From Enterococcus sp. DIV0212c (lineage in GTDB: Bacteria > Bacillota > Bacilli > Lactobacillales > Enterococcaceae): a stretch of 64,000 nt of DNA. Below, piece by piece: positions 53,596 through 63,944 of this stretch (the first letter of the stretch is position 1; each line of letters opens with the position of its first letter). The stretch spans positions 57,758 to 121,757 of the forward strand of contig NZ_JAFREN010000025.1 of NCBI RefSeq assembly GCF_017377505.1, given 5' to 3'. The notes beneath the pieces were generated by a model. The model did no database searches. It saw only the letters and a list, made by a program, of their open reading frames with translations, and had not been told where the DNA came from. Both the position numbers and the translations under genes were made by a program.

Positions 53596-55422
53596 TTGAA
53601 ATACAGAGAAGATATTAGAAACGTGGCAATCATCGCCCACGTCGATCATGGTAAAACAACATTAGTAGATGAACTTTTAAAACAATCAGATACTTTAGAT
53701 GGACACACACAATTACAAGAACGTGCAATGGACTCAAATGCTATTGAAAGCGAACGTGGAATCACAATCTTAGCTAAAAATACTGCAGTTGATTACAAAG
53801 GCACTCGTATCAATATTTTGGATACACCTGGACACGCGGACTTCGGTGGTGAAGTAGAGCGTATCATGAAAATGGTAGATGGTGTAGTTTTAGTTGTTGA
53901 TGCTTATGAAGGAACGATGCCTCAAACACGTTTCGTATTGAAAAAAGCATTGGAACAAAAAGTAACACCAATCGTTGTTGTAAATAAAATTGATAAACCT
54001 TCAGCGCGTCCTGAACACGTTGTGGATGAAGTCTTAGAATTATTTATCGAATTAGGTGCGGATGATGAACAATTGGACTTCCCAGTTATTTACGCATCAG
54101 CTTTAAACGGAACTTCAAGCGATTCTGATAATCCAGATGACCAAGAACCGACTATGGCACCGATCTTTGACCAAATCATTGAACACGTACCAGCACCAGT
54201 TGATAACTCAGATGAGCCTTTACAATTCCAAGTATCATTATTAGACTACAATGATTACGTTGGACGTATTGGTATCGGCCGTGTGTTCCGTGGAACAATG
54301 AAAGTTGGCGACCAAGTTGCCTTAATGAAATTAGATGGCAGCGTGAAGAACTTCCGTGTAACTAAAATCTTTGGTTTCTTCGGCTTGCAACGTGTTGAAA
54401 TCAACGAAGCCAAAGCTGGTGATTTAATTGCCGTTTCTGGTATGGAAGATATTTTCGTTGGTGAAACAGTGGCTGCTGTAACAACTCAAGAAGCTTTGCC
54501 AATCTTACACATCGATGAACCAACATTACAAATGACATTCTTAGTAAACAACTCTCCATTTGCCGGTCGTGAAGGTAAATATGTAACTTCTCGTAAAATC
54601 GAAGAGCGTTTAATGTCAGAATTACAAACAGATGTATCTTTACGTGTAGAACCAATTGGTCCTGATTCTTGGACAGTTTCTGGTCGTGGCGAATTGCATT
54701 TATCAATCTTGATTGAAAATATGCGTCGTGAAGGCTATGAATTACAAGTTTCTCGTCCAGAAGTTATCGAACGCGAAATTGAAGGTGTAAAATGCGAACC
54801 GTTTGAACGCGTTCAAATCGATACTCCTGAAGAATATATGGGTAGTGTTATTGAATCATTAAGCCTACGTAAAGGTGAAATGCAAGATATGATCCATACT
54901 GGTAATGGTCAAATCCGTTTGATCTTCTTAGCGCCAGCTCGTGGTTTGATTGGTTATACAACTGAATTCTTATCAATGACTCGCGGATACGGTATTATGC
55001 ACCACACATTTGATCAATACCTACCAATGATTCAAGGAACAATTGGCGGACGCCATCAAGGTGCCTTAGTTTCAATCGATACTGGTAAAGCAACAACTTA
55101 CAGTATCATGAGTATTGAAGAACGTGGAACTGTCTTTGTAGAGCCTACAACTGACGTTTACGAAGGTATGATCATCGGTGAAAACAACCGTGACAATGAC
55201 TTAACTGTAAATATCACAAGAGCTAAACAAATGACTAACGTGCGTTCTGCTAATAAAGACCAAACTTCAGTCATCAAAAAAGCGAAAATTCTTACTTTAG
55301 AAGAATCTTTAGAATTCTTGAATGAAGATGAATATTGTGAAGTAACACCAGAAAGCATTCGTTTGAGAAAACAAATCTTGAACAAAAACGAACGTGAAAA
55401 AGCAAGTAAAAAGAAAAAATAG
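53596..55422 (+). CDS. typA: GTPase TypA/BipA
   Basis: This 608-residue ribosome-associated translational GTPase has G1 AHVDHGKTT (about 14-22), the switch I region RGITI, G3 [12 protein letters not shown]4 NKID and a G5 SAL, followed by EF-G-like domains II, III and V and the BipA-specific C-terminal domain. It is linked to ribosome assembly and to stress and cold response. The start is TTG with AAGGAG 8 nt upstream. It is a single gene with promoter and terminator of its own. Length matches the family. Confidence 0.97.
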   Translation: MKYREDIRNVAIIAHVDHGKTTLVDELLKQSDTLDGHTQLQERAMDSNAIESERGITILAKNTAVDYKGTRINILDTPGHADFGGEVERIMKMVDGVVLVVDAYEGTMPQTRFVLKKALEQKVTPIVVVNKIDKPSARPEHVVDEVLELFIELGADDEQLDFPVIYASALNGTSSDSDNPDDQEPTMAPIFDQIIEHVPAPVDNSDEPLQFQVSLLDYNDYVGRIGIGRVFRGTMKVGDQVALMKLDGSVKNFRVTKIFGFFGLQRVEINEAKAGDLIAVSGMEDIFVGETVAAVTTQEALPILHIDEPTLQMTFLVNNSPFAGREGKYVTSRKIEERLMSELQTDVSLRVEPIGPDSWTVSGRGELHLSILIENMRREGYELQVSRPEVIEREIEGVKCEPFERVQIDTPEEYMGSVIESLSLRKGEMQDMIHTGNGQIRLIFLAPARGLIGYTTEFLSMTRGYGIMHHTFDQYLPMIQGTIGGRHQGALVSIDTGKATTYSIMSIEERGTVFVEPTTDVYEGMIIGENNRDNDLTVNITRAKQMTNVRSANKDQTSVIKKAKILTLEESLEFLNEDEYCEVTPESIRLRKQILNKNEREKASKKKK

Positions 55423-55460
55423 CTAAATGCTTTAGCTTGATTCTTAATAAAAGCTAGATT

Positions 55461-55500
55461 GATGAAACAAAACGTTAAATGTTTTGTTTCATCTTTTTTT
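55461..55500 (+). terminator. Terminator after typA
   Basis: GATGAAACAAAAC pairs with GTTTTGTTTCATC, 7-nt loop, seven T. The arm carries the shared GAAACAAAA core. Confidence 0.9.
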
Positions 55501-55595
55501 GTGGATAACTTTTAATGAATACGTTGAAAAAATGCGTAGTTTAATATAGAAACCTTGATAAATAAAGGTTTTAGTTTTTAGCGAAAATGAAGCGA

Positions 55596-55611
55596 TGTTT
55601 CACGTGTGACG
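55596..55611. promoter_or_regulatory. Degenerate parS-like site
   Basis: TGTTTCACGTGTGACG matches 13 of 16 positions of the Firmicutes ParB site TGTTTCACGTGAAACA, with the first 11 identical. It lies in the gap before recQ. A second TGTTTCAC follows 18 bases on. Binding by ParB is uncertain. Confidence 0.35.
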
Positions 55612-55640
55612 AATTGTTTCACAGTAGAAAGAATCCTTCC

Positions 55641-55669
55641 TTGAATTACACTATAACGAATGCTAAAAT
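55641..55669 (+). promoter_or_regulatory. recQ promoter
   Basis: TTGAAT (55641-55646), a 17-nt spacer and TAAAAT (55664-55669), 33 nt before recQ. Confidence 0.6.
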
Positions 55670-55701
55670 AACAACGAGATACAAGGAACGGAGAGAATTT
55701 C

Positions 55702-57489
55702 ATGATTGACATCAAAGACTTACTAAAAGAAAAATTTGGATACGACGAATTTCGTCAAGGACAAGAAGAAATTATCAATCATGTTTTACATAAAGAAAAT
55801 GTCTTAGGAATCATGCCGACAGGTGGTGGTAAGTCGATTTGTTATCAATTGCCAGCGCTTATGCTGGAGAATTTGACATTGGTTATTTCACCGTTGATTT
55901 CTTTAATGAAAGACCAAGTTGATGCACTGAATATGATGGGGATTCCGGCGACCTTCATTAATAGTACGATTTCACAACAAGAGATGAATAAGCGTGTTCA
56001 GATGGCTGTTAATCGCGAAGTGAAACTTCTATATGTAGCTCCTGAACGTTTAGAATCTTTTGACTTTCAGCAATTATTGCTGCATGTTCCAATTGATTTA
56101 TTAGCGGTGGATGAAGCGCACTGTATTTCTCAGTGGGGACATGATTTTCGACCAAGTTATTTACGCTTAGCTGAAATTATCGAACAATTTCAACAGCAGC
56201 CAGCAGTTATTGCTTTGACCGCTACAGCAACACCACAAGTAGCAGAAGATATCCTCAAACAATTACATATTCCAAAAGATAATCAGGTACAAACTGGTTT
56301 TGCTCGTGAGAATCTTTCGTTTCAAGTAGTTAAGGATCAGAATAGAGACGTGTTTCTTTTAGAATATTTGAAGTTGAATCAAGGACAATCTGGCATCGTT
56401 TATGCTAGTACCCGAAAAGAAGTTGAACGTATCTATCACTTACTACAAAGTAAAAAAATCACTGTTGGTATGTACCATGGCGGTATGAACGAAAAACAAC
56501 GTAATCATAACCAAGAGCAGTTTTTATTTGATAAGTTACAAGTGATGGTTGCAACCAATGCATTTGGTATGGGAATCAATAAAAGTAATGTCCGTTTTGT
56601 TATCCATGCGCAAATTCCTGGAAATATTGAATCTTATTATCAAGAAGCCGGACGCGCCGGACGTGATGGACTTCCTAGTGATGCAGTTTTGCTTTATGCA
56701 CCGCAAGATCTACAAATCCAGCAATTCTTTATTGATCAATCAGAAATGACGATCGATTATAAACAAAAAGAATATATGAAATTAAGAGAAATGTCGCAAT
56801 ATGCGAATGCTCAAATGTGTTTGCAGAAGTTTATTTTACGCTATTTTGGAGAGAAAGGTTCTGACTGTGGCCGCTGTTCTAATTGTTTAGATGAGCGGGA
56901 ATTAGTAGATATCACAGTGGATGTTCAAAAAGTTCTGTCCTGTGTGAAGCGGATGGGGGAAAAATTTGGTAAGGGTTTGGTAGGGAAAGTACTAACTGGT
57001 TCTAAAGATCAAAAAATCGATCAATGGCATTTTGATCGTTTGCCTACATACGGATTAATGAAAGATCGAACGCAAAAAGAAGTCAATCAATTGATCGACT
57101 ATCTAACAGCAGAAAGATATTTAAATCCGTCAGATGGGCAATATCCATTGTTATCTGTTTCGCCAACTGGCGTGGAAGTGCTATTAGGACAGCGAACTGT
57201 ATTTAGAAAAGAAGATCAGCGTGTGCGTAAAGTGGTTGTAAATGATGGGCTCTTTGAAACATTAAGAGAACTACGGATGGATTTAGCGCAAGAAGCTGGC
57301 GTACCGCCATATTTGATTTTCTCGGATAGTACGTTAAAAGAAATGTGTGAAAAGCTACCTAAAAATTCGATCCAGTTACTACAAGTAAAAGGTGTAGGGC
57401 AAAATAAATTAGATAAATACGGAGAAAAATTCTTAGCAGCAATCGAAACATTTAAACAGACGGAAGAAAAAGATGTTAGTACTAAGTAG
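55702..57489 (+). CDS. recQ: ATP-dependent DNA helicase RecQ
   Basis: This 595-residue 3'-5' DNA helicase has motif 0 FGYDEFRQGQ (about 12-21), Walker A MPTGGGKS (about 38-45), DEAH box LLAVDEAHCISQWGHDFR (near 132-149), the second RecA domain with GRAGRDG (near 319-325), a zinc-binding region with four Cys (CLQ...CGRCSNC, near 373-398), a winged-helix RQC domain and a C-terminal HRDC domain (about 515-585). It unwinds recombination and repair intermediates. GGAGAG precedes the ATG. It is monocistronic, and no recombination genes are adjacent. Confidence 0.96.
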   Translation: MIDIKDLLKEKFGYDEFRQGQEEIINHVLHKENVLGIMPTGGGKSICYQLPALMLENLTLVISPLISLMKDQVDALNMMGIPATFINSTISQQEMNKRVQMAVNREVKLLYVAPERLESFDFQQLLLHVPIDLLAVDEAHCISQWGHDFRPSYLRLAEIIEQFQQQPAVIALTATATPQVAEDILKQLHIPKDNQVQTGFARENLSFQVVKDQNRDVFLLEYLKLNQGQSGIVYASTRKEVERIYHLLQSKKITVGMYHGGMNEKQRNHNQEQFLFDKLQVMVATNAFGMGINKSNVRFVIHAQIPGNIESYYQEAGRAGRDGLPSDAVLLYAPQDLQIQQFFIDQSEMTIDYKQKEYMKLREMSQYANAQMCLQKFILRYFGEKGSDCGRCSNCLDERELVDITVDVQKVLSCVKRMGEKFGKGLVGKVLTGSKDQKIDQWHFDRLPTYGLMKDRTQKEVNQLIDYLTAERYLNPSDGQYPLLSVSPTGVEVLLGQRTVFRKEDQRVRKVVVNDGLFETLRELRMDLAQEAGVPPYLIFSDSTLKEMCEKLPKNSIQLLQVKGVGQNKLDKYGEKFLAAIETFKQTEEKDVSTK

Positions 57490-57505
57490 GTGCTTAATAC
57501 AGATT

Positions 57506-57548
57506 AGAGCCCAAAACAAAACTGAAAATCAGTTTTGTTTTGGGCTCT
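57506..57548. repeat. 18-bp perfect hairpin after recQ
   Basis: AGAGCCCAAAACAAAACT pairs perfectly with its complement around a 7-nt loop. No T-run follows on either strand, so it is either an atypical terminator or part of the repeat element just to its right. Confidence 0.65.
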
Positions 57549-57562
57549 AAATCGGAATAAAC

Positions 57563-57718
57563 GGTGAGACAAAAGCAACTACTACACTTTGTTTCGATCA
57601 CATTAACATCTACGCATGAAACGTGCTAGAGTTAAAGGCCTTCGCTTCGATCACATTAAATTCTAAGTGCGGAAGTACTAAGGTTTAAAGACTTCGGAGA
57701 TAAGCATTTGTCTCATCC
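57563..57718. repeat. Hairpin-bounded element with a 53-bp tandem repeat
   Basis: GGTGAGACAAAAGC (57563-57576) and GCATTTGTCTCATCC (57704-57718) are near-complementary ends. Inside lie two direct copies of a 53-bp unit (57593-57645 and 57646-57698), identical over their first 14 bases TTCGATCACATTAA and diverged later. It is non-coding and lies between convergent genes. The ends resemble other hairpin arms in the window. Confidence 0.65.
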
Positions 57719-57731
57719 TCATCGGTAACTG

Positions 57732-58511
57732 TTATTTAGGATAAACAGCAAAGCGTTCATCTTTTAATGGAATAATTCGGATCGGTTCGGCGTAAAAATC
57801 CGCGAACGTTTCTTCGTTAAACAGTTCTGATTGTGTTCCTTTGGCAAAAATTTCACCATCTTTTAACAGCATCAAGTGGCTAAAACATGGCAGAATTTCC
57901 TCCGTATGATGTGTAACATAAATTAGTGTAGGGTGATTTTCTTGTTTAGCGATCTGCTGGATTTGAGATAAGAGTTTTTCTCTAGCAAATAAATCTAAGC
58001 CATTACAAGGTTCATCTAGAATCAATAATTCTGGGTTCGTCATTAAGGCTCTAGAAATCAAAACTAATTGACGTTCTCCTTGAGACAAAACTTCGTATTT
58101 TTTCCCGATAAGTGATTCACCGCCAGCATTTCTCAAAATAACTTTTGCTTGCTCCAATTCTTCATCGGTATAGTTCTGGTAAATACCGATACTGGCGAAT
58201 TTGCCAGATAGAACAATTTTCTCGGCTGTTTCCCAATTTTTCATCCGATACTGCAAAGCGGTGCTGACCCAACCGATTCGTCGCTGCAGCTCTGGTATTG
58301 AGGCCTGACCAAATACTTGATCTAAAACCACCAAGCGTCCTTGGCTTGGCCACAAATATCCGCAGATTAATTGCAAAAGCAAGGTTTTACCAGCGCCGTT
58401 CAATCCAAGGATGGCCCAATTTTCATCTGTTTTGACAGACCAATTTACGTTATTTAACAATGTCTTTTTATCCCGAATAAATGAGACGTCTTTAAAGTCA
58501 AATGCTTTCAT
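57732..58511 (-). CDS. Orphan ABC transporter ATP-binding protein (YlmA-like)
   Basis: This 259-residue ABC ATPase has Walker A GLNGAGKT (about 35-42), signature LSQGERQ (about 141-147), Walker B LLILDEPCNGLD (near 163-174) and the H-loop in YVTHHTEEI. It resembles the YlmA/ModF group of ATPases that lack a partner permease gene. No membrane gene lies next to it, so it may share a permease encoded elsewhere or act as a regulator. The GGAGGAG-type ribosome site is good. It is divergent from yceD, 100 nt away from that promoter. Confidence 0.85.
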   Translation of the reverse strand: MKAFDFKDVSFIRDKKTLLNNVNWSVKTDENWAILGLNGAGKTLLLQLICGYLWPSQGRLVVLDQVFGQASIPELQRRIGWVSTALQYRMKNWETAEKIVLSGKFASIGIYQNYTDEELEQAKVILRNAGGESLIGKKYEVLSQGERQLVLISRALMTNPELLILDEPCNGLDLFAREKLLSQIQQIAKQENHPTLIYVTHHTEEILPCFSHLMLLKDGEIFAKGTQSELFNEETFADFYAEPIRIIPLKDERFAVYPK

Positions 58512-58611
58512 ACTAACTCCTCCTTTGCTTTATTTTACCACTAAGAATTAAGAATAGAATAGTAGGAATTGAAAAAATTTGAAAGAAGAAAACACTGTCA
58601 AGAAAATTTCA

Positions 58612-58640
58612 TTGACAAAGCTTTCAAACCCTTGTATAAT
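58612..58640 (+). promoter_or_regulatory. yceD-rpmF promoter (near consensus)
   Basis: TTGACA (58612-58617), 17 nt and TATAAT (58635-58640): a full consensus sigma-A promoter, as expected for a ribosomal protein operon. Confidence 0.92.
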
Positions 58641-58669
58641 TGCTTTTGTTGCGTTATGAGGTGATGAAT

Positions 58670-59236
58670 ATGAAATGGTCTTTACTAGAACTAAACAAAT
58701 ACAAAGACAAACCCTGTGAATTTTCAGAGACACTTGATTTAAAAGCGTCCTTGATGAAAAGAGATAATCTGATCTTAGATGTTAGTCCTGTCAAAGCAAC
58801 CGGGATATTAGCTGTAGGAAAAGAAGAGTACTTGCTTCACTATAAAATCGATGTTATTGTAACAGTTCCATCTTCACGTTCTTTAACACCTGTTCCTCTT
58901 GCGCTTGCGATTGATGTTGACGAGGTATTTATGACTCCTGAACAGTATCAGCAAAGAGATGAACGTTTGGCAGATGAAGAAATCATCCTGTTGGAAAAAC
59001 CAACAATTGATTTAGATGAGTCAGTCGAAGATAACATTCTTTTGTCTATTCCAATTCAAGTACTATCAGAAGAAGAGCTAACAAGTCAAGATATGCCAAG
59101 CGGCAATGACTGGGAAGTTTTATCGGAAGAAGACTATGCTCAGAAAAGACAAGAAGAAGCACAACAAACAATGGATCCTCGTCTTGCTAAACTATCTGAA
59201 TTATTCAGTGAATCAACTGATGAAGATGATAATTAG
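58670..59236 (+). CDS. YceD/DUF177 family protein
   Basis: This 188-residue acidic protein of the DUF177 family is nearly always encoded before rpmF, as here. Family features include [25 protein letters not shown] near the first third and the conserved central [23 protein letters not shown]. The plant relative is needed for 23S rRNA processing, so a ribosome-assembly role is likely. ATG 58670 has GAGGTGA 5 nt before it. Upstream in-frame starts lie between the -10 box and that site and are rejected. It is co-transcribed with rpmF, 59 nt away. Confidence 0.9.
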   Translation: MKWSLLELNKYKDKPCEFSETLDLKASLMKRDNLILDVSPVKATGILAVGKEEYLLHYKIDVIVTVPSSRSLTPVPLALAIDVDEVFMTPEQYQQRDERLADEEIILLEKPTIDLDESVEDNILLSIPIQVLSEEELTSQDMPSGNDWEVLSEEDYAQKRQEEAQQTMDPRLAKLSELFSESTDEDDN

Positions 59237-59295
59237 TAAGATTGGAATATATCGTGCATTTTATGCACACATCTTTACAAGGAGGTGGAACACCA

Positions 59296-59475
59296 ATGGC
59301 AGTACCAGCTAGAAGAACTTCAAAAGCTAAAAAAGGCAAACGTCGTACTCACTACAAATTAACAATCAAAGGTTTGAATGCATGTTCAAACTGTGGTGAA
59401 ATGAGAAAAAGCCATCACGTATGTCCAGCATGTGGTCATTACGATGGAAAAGATGTTGTCTCTAAAGAAGCATAA
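59296..59475 (+). CDS. rpmF: 50S ribosomal protein L32, zinc-binding form
   Basis: This 59-residue ribosomal protein L32 begins [20 protein letters not shown] and has the zinc ribbon [18 protein letters not shown] (about 33-50) with four Cys. That marks the zinc-containing (C+) form; many Firmicutes also keep a zinc-free paralogue for metal starvation, which is not in this window. GGAGGTG lies 8 nt before the ATG. The longer frame that starts 18 codons earlier is not coding. Confidence 0.98.
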   Translation: MAVPARRTSKAKKGKRRTHYKLTIKGLNACSNCGEMRKSHHVCPACGHYDGKDVVSKEA

Positions 59476-59496
59476 AACATTTTTTTGAAAATGTTA

Positions 59497-59537
59497 AAAT
59501 CCCCTAGGCTAACCATGGAGCCTAGGGGATTTATTTT
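59497..59537 (+). terminator. Terminator after rpmF
   Basis: AAATCCCCTAGGCT pairs with AGCCTAGGGGATTT around an 8-nt loop and is followed by ATTTTT. Confidence 0.92.
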
Positions 59538-59629
59538 TGAATAACAATAACTATTGACCGACAATTCTCTGCAATTGTCCAATATATATATAATAAACAA
59601 GAATAAATCAAATTAATCGAACTATTTTG

Positions 59630-59658
59630 TTTTCATATCAAGCATTCTACGTTATAAT
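59630..59658 (+). promoter_or_regulatory. gnd promoter
   Basis: TTTTCA (59630-59635), 17 nt and TATAAT (59653-59658), about 60 nt before gnd. An inverted repeat GACAATT/AATTGTC lies further upstream (59560-59579). Confidence 0.6.
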
Positions 59659-59718
59659 GATGTAGATTATAAGAAAATTCTAATGAACTTCTTTTCAAAG
59701 ATAGTGGGAGGATACAAG

Positions 59719-61140
59719 ATGACAAAACAACAATTTGGCGTAGTCGGAATGGCCGTAATGGGAAAAAATTTAGCCTTAAATATCGAAAGTAGAGGATACT
59801 CAGTTGCTCTATTTAATCGTACAGGTTCAAAGACGACAGATGTCGTTGAAGAACATCCAGATAAAAATTTTAAAGCGACTTACACAATTGAAGAGTTTGT
59901 AGACTCTATTGAACAACCGCGACGTATTATGTTGATGGTTCAAGCTGGTTTTGCAACGGATGCAACCATTCAAGAGTTATTGCCTCATTTAGATAAAGGA
60001 GATATTCTGATCGATGGTGGGAATACATTCTTTAAAGATACGATTCGTAGAAATGAAGAGTTAGCTAATTCAGGAATCAATTTTATAGGAACGGGTGTTT
60101 CAGGTGGTGAAGAAGGCGCATTAAAAGGACCTTCTATCATGCCAGGCGGTCAAAAAGAAGCCTATGAACTAGTTGCACCAATTTTAGAAAAAATTTCAGC
60201 AAAAGCTGAAGATGGTGAACCATGTGTTACTTACATTGGTCCGAACGGTGCTGGTCATTATGTTAAGATGGTGCACAATGGGATTGAATATGGTGATATG
60301 CAATTGATTGCTGAATCATATGATTTAATGAAAAATATTTTGGGTGTTTCAGTTGATGAAATGGCTGAGATCTTCAAAGAATGGAATAAAGGCGAACTTG
60401 ATAGTTATCTTGTTGAAATAACTGCAGACATCTTGACACGTAAAGATGATGAAGGAACAGGACAACCAATTGTTGATGTTATCTTGGATGCCGCTGGAAA
60501 TAAAGGAACTGGTAAATGGACGAGTCAAAGTGCTTTGGACTTAGGTGTTCCGCTACCGTTGATCACTGAATCTGTTTTTGCTCGTTTCATTTCAGCATAT
60601 AAAGATGAACGCGTGAAAGCAAGTAAAGTCTTAGCTAAACCTGAAGCGCCTGCTTATGAAGGAGATAAAGAAGAACTAATCGAAAAAATTCGTGAAGCTC
60701 TTTATTTCAGTAAAATCATGAGTTACGCACAAGGATTTGCTCAATTACGTGTAGCGTCAGAAGATTATGAGTGGGACTTACCATTTGGTAAAATCGCTAA
60801 AATCTGGCGTGCAGGTTGTATCATTCGCGCTCAATTTTTACAAAAGATCACAGATGCGTATGATAAAAATCCAACAATCGAAAACTTGTTATTAGATGAA
60901 TACTTCATCGATATCACAAAAAAATATCAACAATCCGTTCGTGATGTTGTGTCAATCGCTGTTCAAGCAGGGGTTCCAGTTCCAACTTTTGCTTCCGCTA
61001 TTGCATATTACGATTCTTATCGCTCTGAACGTTTGCCAGCGAATATCATTCAGGCACAAAGAGATTACTTCGGTGCTCATACGTATCAACGTACAGATAA
61101 AGAAGGTACTTACCACTATAGTTGGTATAACGAAGAATAA
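59719..61140 (+). CDS. gnd: 6-phosphogluconate dehydrogenase (decarboxylating)
   Basis: This 473-residue NADP-dependent enzyme of the oxidative pentose phosphate pathway turns 6-phosphogluconate into ribulose-5-P and CO2. It has the Rossmann [15 protein letters not shown] (about 6-20), DGGNTFF near 102, [21 protein letters not shown] (near 125-145, catalytic region) with the Lys/His region [16 protein letters not shown] (near 182-197), and the C-terminal tail [15 protein letters not shown] 59719 follows GGGAGGAT; the frame is open 12 codons further up without a ribosome site. It is followed by a two-component system, a conserved enterococcal order. Confidence 0.96.
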   Translation: MTKQQFGVVGMAVMGKNLALNIESRGYSVALFNRTGSKTTDVVEEHPDKNFKATYTIEEFVDSIEQPRRIMLMVQAGFATDATIQELLPHLDKGDILIDGGNTFFKDTIRRNEELANSGINFIGTGVSGGEEGALKGPSIMPGGQKEAYELVAPILEKISAKAEDGEPCVTYIGPNGAGHYVKMVHNGIEYGDMQLIAESYDLMKNILGVSVDEMAEIFKEWNKGELDSYLVEITADILTRKDDEGTGQPIVDVILDAAGNKGTGKWTSQSALDLGVPLPLITESVFARFISAYKDERVKASKVLAKPEAPAYEGDKEELIEKIREALYFSKIMSYAQGFAQLRVASEDYEWDLPFGKIAKIWRAGCIIRAQFLQKITDAYDKNPTIENLLLDEYFIDITKKYQQSVRDVVSIAVQAGVPVPTFASAIAYYDSYRSERLPANIIQAQRDYFGAHTYQRTDKEGTYHYSWYNEE

Positions 61141-61146
61141 TAAGTT

Positions 61147-61186
61147 GGAAAACCATGGGACTAAAAGATTTCTCATGGTTTTCTCT
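61147..61186 (+). terminator. Terminator after gnd
   Basis: GGAAAACCATG pairs with CATGGTTTTC around a 16-nt imperfect loop and is followed by a T/C-rich run. A TATAAT box at 61237-61242 then probably drives the two-component genes. Confidence 0.7.
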
Positions 61187-61287
61187 CTGTTGTATGAAAA
61201 AATAGGTTGTTACTAGCTTTTTAAAGTAAAAGTAGGTATAATGGGTAGGCTTTAAGATAGCTTTTAAAGAGAAAGGACAAATAACCA

Positions 61288-61974
61288 ATGAGTAATATTC
61301 TAATTATTGAAGATGAAAAGAACTTAGCACGTTTTGTAGAATTGGAGCTGAAACACGAGGGCTACACTACGGAGGTTCACTACAATGGACGTACTGGTTT
61401 AGAAGCGGCTTTAAATAATGATTGGGATGCTATCCTTTTAGATTTAATGTTGCCTGAATTAAACGGGCTTGAAGTTTGTCGACGTGTGCGTCAAGTGAAA
61501 AATACACCAATTATCATGATGACTGCAAGAGATTCAGTGATTGATCGAGTGTCAGGTTTAGATCATGGAGCGGACGATTATATTGTGAAACCATTCGCTA
61601 TTGAAGAATTACTAGCACGTTTACGCGCTTTACTTCGCCGAATCGATATTGAAGGAGACAAGAACGTAGCTAAGCAAACAACGATTACTTATCGTGATTT
61701 AACGATCGAAAAAGAAAATCGTGTCGTTCGTCGTAATTCTGAGATGATTGAATTAACAAAACGTGAATATGAATTATTATTAACTTTGATGGAAAATGTA
61801 AATGTTGTATTAGCTCGTGATGTACTATTAAATAAAGTATGGGGTTATGAAACAGAAGTAGAAACTAATGTTGTCGATGTTTATATCCGTTACTTGCGTA
61901 ATAAAATCGATGTTCCAGGAGATGAAAGCTATATTCAAACTGTCCGTGGAACTGGTTATGTGATGCGCTCGTGA
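61288..61974 (+). CDS. OmpR-family response regulator, LisR/EtaR-like
   Basis: This 228-residue response regulator has a receiver domain (1-120; phospho-acceptor Asp52 in [11 protein letters not shown], Thr in MMTARDS, Lys in [13 protein letters not shown]) and a C-terminal winged helix (about 130-226; [16 protein letters not shown] and [11 protein letters not shown]). It closely resembles Listeria LisR and the enterococcal EtaR, which act in acid, bile and envelope stress; that link is from memory of the families. The AAAGGA site is good. It overlaps the kinase gene by four bases. Confidence 0.92.
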   Translation: MSNILIIEDEKNLARFVELELKHEGYTTEVHYNGRTGLEAALNNDWDAILLDLMLPELNGLEVCRRVRQVKNTPIIMMTARDSVIDRVSGLDHGADDYIVKPFAIEELLARLRALLRRIDIEGDKNVAKQTTITYRDLTIEKENRVVRRNSEMIELTKREYELLLTLMENVNVVLARDVLLNKVWGYETEVETNVVDVYIRYLRNKIDVPGDESYIQTVRGTGYVMRS

Positions 61975-63476
61975 AAACAATGAAAATGAAAAAAGTAGCA
62001 AAAAAAGAACTGAAGGGGCCTTCTTTGACAATAAAGTGGGCTTCTGCAAGTTCTTTCTTCATATTTGTGGTATTCACGATATTCGCGGTGATTACATATA
62101 AATCTTCTGTCAGTCTTATTGTAGAAAAAGAGCGCGAAAATGTAGAAAGGACAGTTGCAGAAGTCGGTAATCGTTTAGCCAATGCAGAAGAAAACTTAAC
62201 AGTCTCTGATGTATATGAAAAATTAAAAACGCCAAGTGTGGATGAAGAAGATTTGAATAGTAAGAAAGTTTCTGTAGAAGGCTCTTTGATGGAAATGGAT
62301 AGTATGTTGTCTGAATTAGGCCAACCATCGCTTTTTCTATCAGTGTATGATGAGAAAGGAACCTTGCTATTTGAGACCCAAAAAGTACAAAGTAGATTAT
62401 TAAAAAATGAAAAACAAGCAGCTGAAATCAAAACATTAGATGATAAAACAGGTTTTTTGATTGTTCAACCGGTATATTCAAAAGACAATAGGCAGCAGGT
62501 TGGCTATATCCAGGCTTTTTATGAGTTATCATCCTTTTATGATATTAGAAACCGTCTATTGCTTACGTTGATCATCTTAGAAGTAATTTCACTGATTTTA
62601 AGTAGTATATTAGGATTCATTTTATCTTCATACTTTTTGAAGCCTTTGAAAGTTTTAAGAGATACGATGGACACAATCAGAAAAGACCCCCAATCAGATA
62701 TCCATATGCCAGATATTCATTCTAATGATGAATTAGCAGATCTTGCAGAAATTTTTAATGAAATGCTGGATCGGATGAGGCGTTATATTGAACAACAAGA
62801 ACAATTCGTGGAAGATGTCTCACATGAGTTGCGAACACCAGTTGCAATCATTGAAGGACACTTAAATTTGTTGAACCGCTGGGGGAAAGAGGATCCAGAA
62901 GTTTTAGATGAATCATTAGAAGCAAGTCTTCAAGAAATTGTTCGAATGAAGAGTCTTGTTCAAGAAATGCTAGATCTTTCTCGAGCAGAACAAGTTGATA
63001 TCCAATATTCTAATCATACATCAAATGCGAAGCAAGTAGTCTACCAAGTGTTTAATAATTTTAAAATTTTATACCCTGATTTTGTCATTACGTTAGATGA
63101 CGATTTACTTCATGAGATAACCTTAGGAATTTACCGAAATCACTTTGAACAACTGTTGATTATCATATTAGACAATGCGGTTAAGTATTCAACCACTCGT
63201 AAAGAGGTACACATATCTATTTCTAAAACACTGAGTGAATTTGAAATAGCTATTCAAGATTTTGGCGAAGGAATACCAGAAGAAGATTTGGATAAAATTT
63301 TCAATCGTTTTTATCGAGTTGATAAAGCAAGGGCACGTAACAAGGGTGGAAATGGATTAGGTTTATCTATTGCTAAACAATTAGTAGAAAACTATAAAGG
63401 AAGAATAGATGCAGAAAGTGTTGTTCATCAAGGGACGATATTTAGAATTTATATTCCAATAGTAGATAAAAAGTAA
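61971..63476 (+). CDS. Sensor histidine kinase, LisK/EtaS-like
   Basis: This 501-residue membrane kinase has one helix near 22-45, an extracellular sensor of about 140 residues and a second helix near 190-215. A HAMP region (about 215-270) is followed by the HisKA box [16 protein letters not shown] with His285 and the ATPase domain with ILDNAVKYS (N box), [15 protein letters not shown] (G1) and [14 protein letters not shown] (G2). It should phosphorylate the response regulator encoded directly before it. The start is GTG overlapping the previous stop (GTGA), so the pair is made in step. The signal sensed is unknown. Confidence 0.92.
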   Translation: MKTMKMKKVAKKELKGPSLTIKWASASSFFIFVVFTIFAVITYKSSVSLIVEKERENVERTVAEVGNRLANAEENLTVSDVYEKLKTPSVDEEDLNSKKVSVEGSLMEMDSMLSELGQPSLFLSVYDEKGTLLFETQKVQSRLLKNEKQAAEIKTLDDKTGFLIVQPVYSKDNRQQVGYIQAFYELSSFYDIRNRLLLTLIILEVISLILSSILGFILSSYFLKPLKVLRDTMDTIRKDPQSDIHMPDIHSNDELADLAEIFNEMLDRMRRYIEQQEQFVEDVSHELRTPVAIIEGHLNLLNRWGKEDPEVLDESLEASLQEIVRMKSLVQEMLDLSRAEQVDIQYSNHTSNAKQVVYQVFNNFKILYPDFVITLDDDLLHEITLGIYRNHFEQLLIIILDNAVKYSTTRKEVHISISKTLSEFEIAIQDFGEGIPEEDLDKIFNRFYRVDKARARNKGGNGLGLSIAKQLVENYKGRIDAESVVHQGTIFRIYIPIVDKK

Positions 63477-63483
63477 AATAGGA

Positions 63484-63514
63484 AAGTAGGAGAGTAAATC
63501 TCCTGCTTTTTTTT
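63484..63514 (+). terminator. Terminator after the two-component genes
   Basis: AGTAGGAGA pairs with TCTCCTGCT, short loop, then eight T. Confidence 0.85.
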
Positions 63515-63639
63515 ACGTTACTTAGCCGAATATTTGTGTTCTAAACTAATGAATACCACTAGAAAAAACGAATGCTCAGATGGAGTTCAGGTGATTTGTT
63601 CGTCAAAAGAAAAAAGTATCAAAAATGACTATTTTCTAG

Positions 63640-63668
63640 TTGCTTTTTACGAAAAGTATTGTTATATT
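63640..63668 (+). promoter_or_regulatory. rRNA operon promoter 1 (most distal)
   Basis: TTGCTT (63640-63645), 17 nt and TATATT (63663-63668). Confidence 0.5.
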
Positions 63669-63719
63669 AATACATGTTCTGATTGATTAATCGTTAACAG
63701 AAAAAATTAATTTTTCCTC

Positions 63720-63749
63720 TTGACGAATGAAAGACAATCATGATAGAAT
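63720..63749 (+). promoter_or_regulatory. rRNA operon promoter 2
   Basis: TTGACG (63720-63725), 18 nt and TAGAAT (63744-63749). Confidence 0.65.
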
Positions 63750-63806
63750 AACAAAGTTGTTAATTCAAAACAGCTCAGACTTATTGAAAAATAAGAAAAA
63801 AAGTTG

Positions 63807-63835
63807 TTGACAAATAACAAACAATCTGATAAACT
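63807..63835 (+). promoter_or_regulatory. rRNA operon promoter 3
   Basis: TTGACA (63807-63812), 17 nt and TAAACT (63830-63835). It is followed by a GAAGTTGT/ACAACTTC dyad (63839-63867). Confidence 0.75.
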
Positions 63836-63904
63836 AATGAAGTTGTTAAGAAACACTCGACAACTTCAAGCAGAAAAAACTTTTAAAACTTTTGAAAAAA
63901 AGTA

Positions 63905-63933
63905 TTGACATCAAATCGAAGATTTGATATGAT
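63905..63933 (+). promoter_or_regulatory. rRNA operon promoter 4 (proximal)
   Basis: TTGACA (63905-63910), 17 nt and TATGAT (63928-63933). The spacer is largely the dyad ATCAAATC-GAA-GATTTGAT (63910-63928). Confidence 0.85.
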
Positions 63934-63944
63934 ATAAAAGTTGC

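Noticed and set aside
61865-62431. Minus-strand frame of 188 codons opposite the response regulator and kinase genes
   Set aside because: It is antisense to two clear coding regions, Ser/Phe/Thr-rich, and has no start signals.
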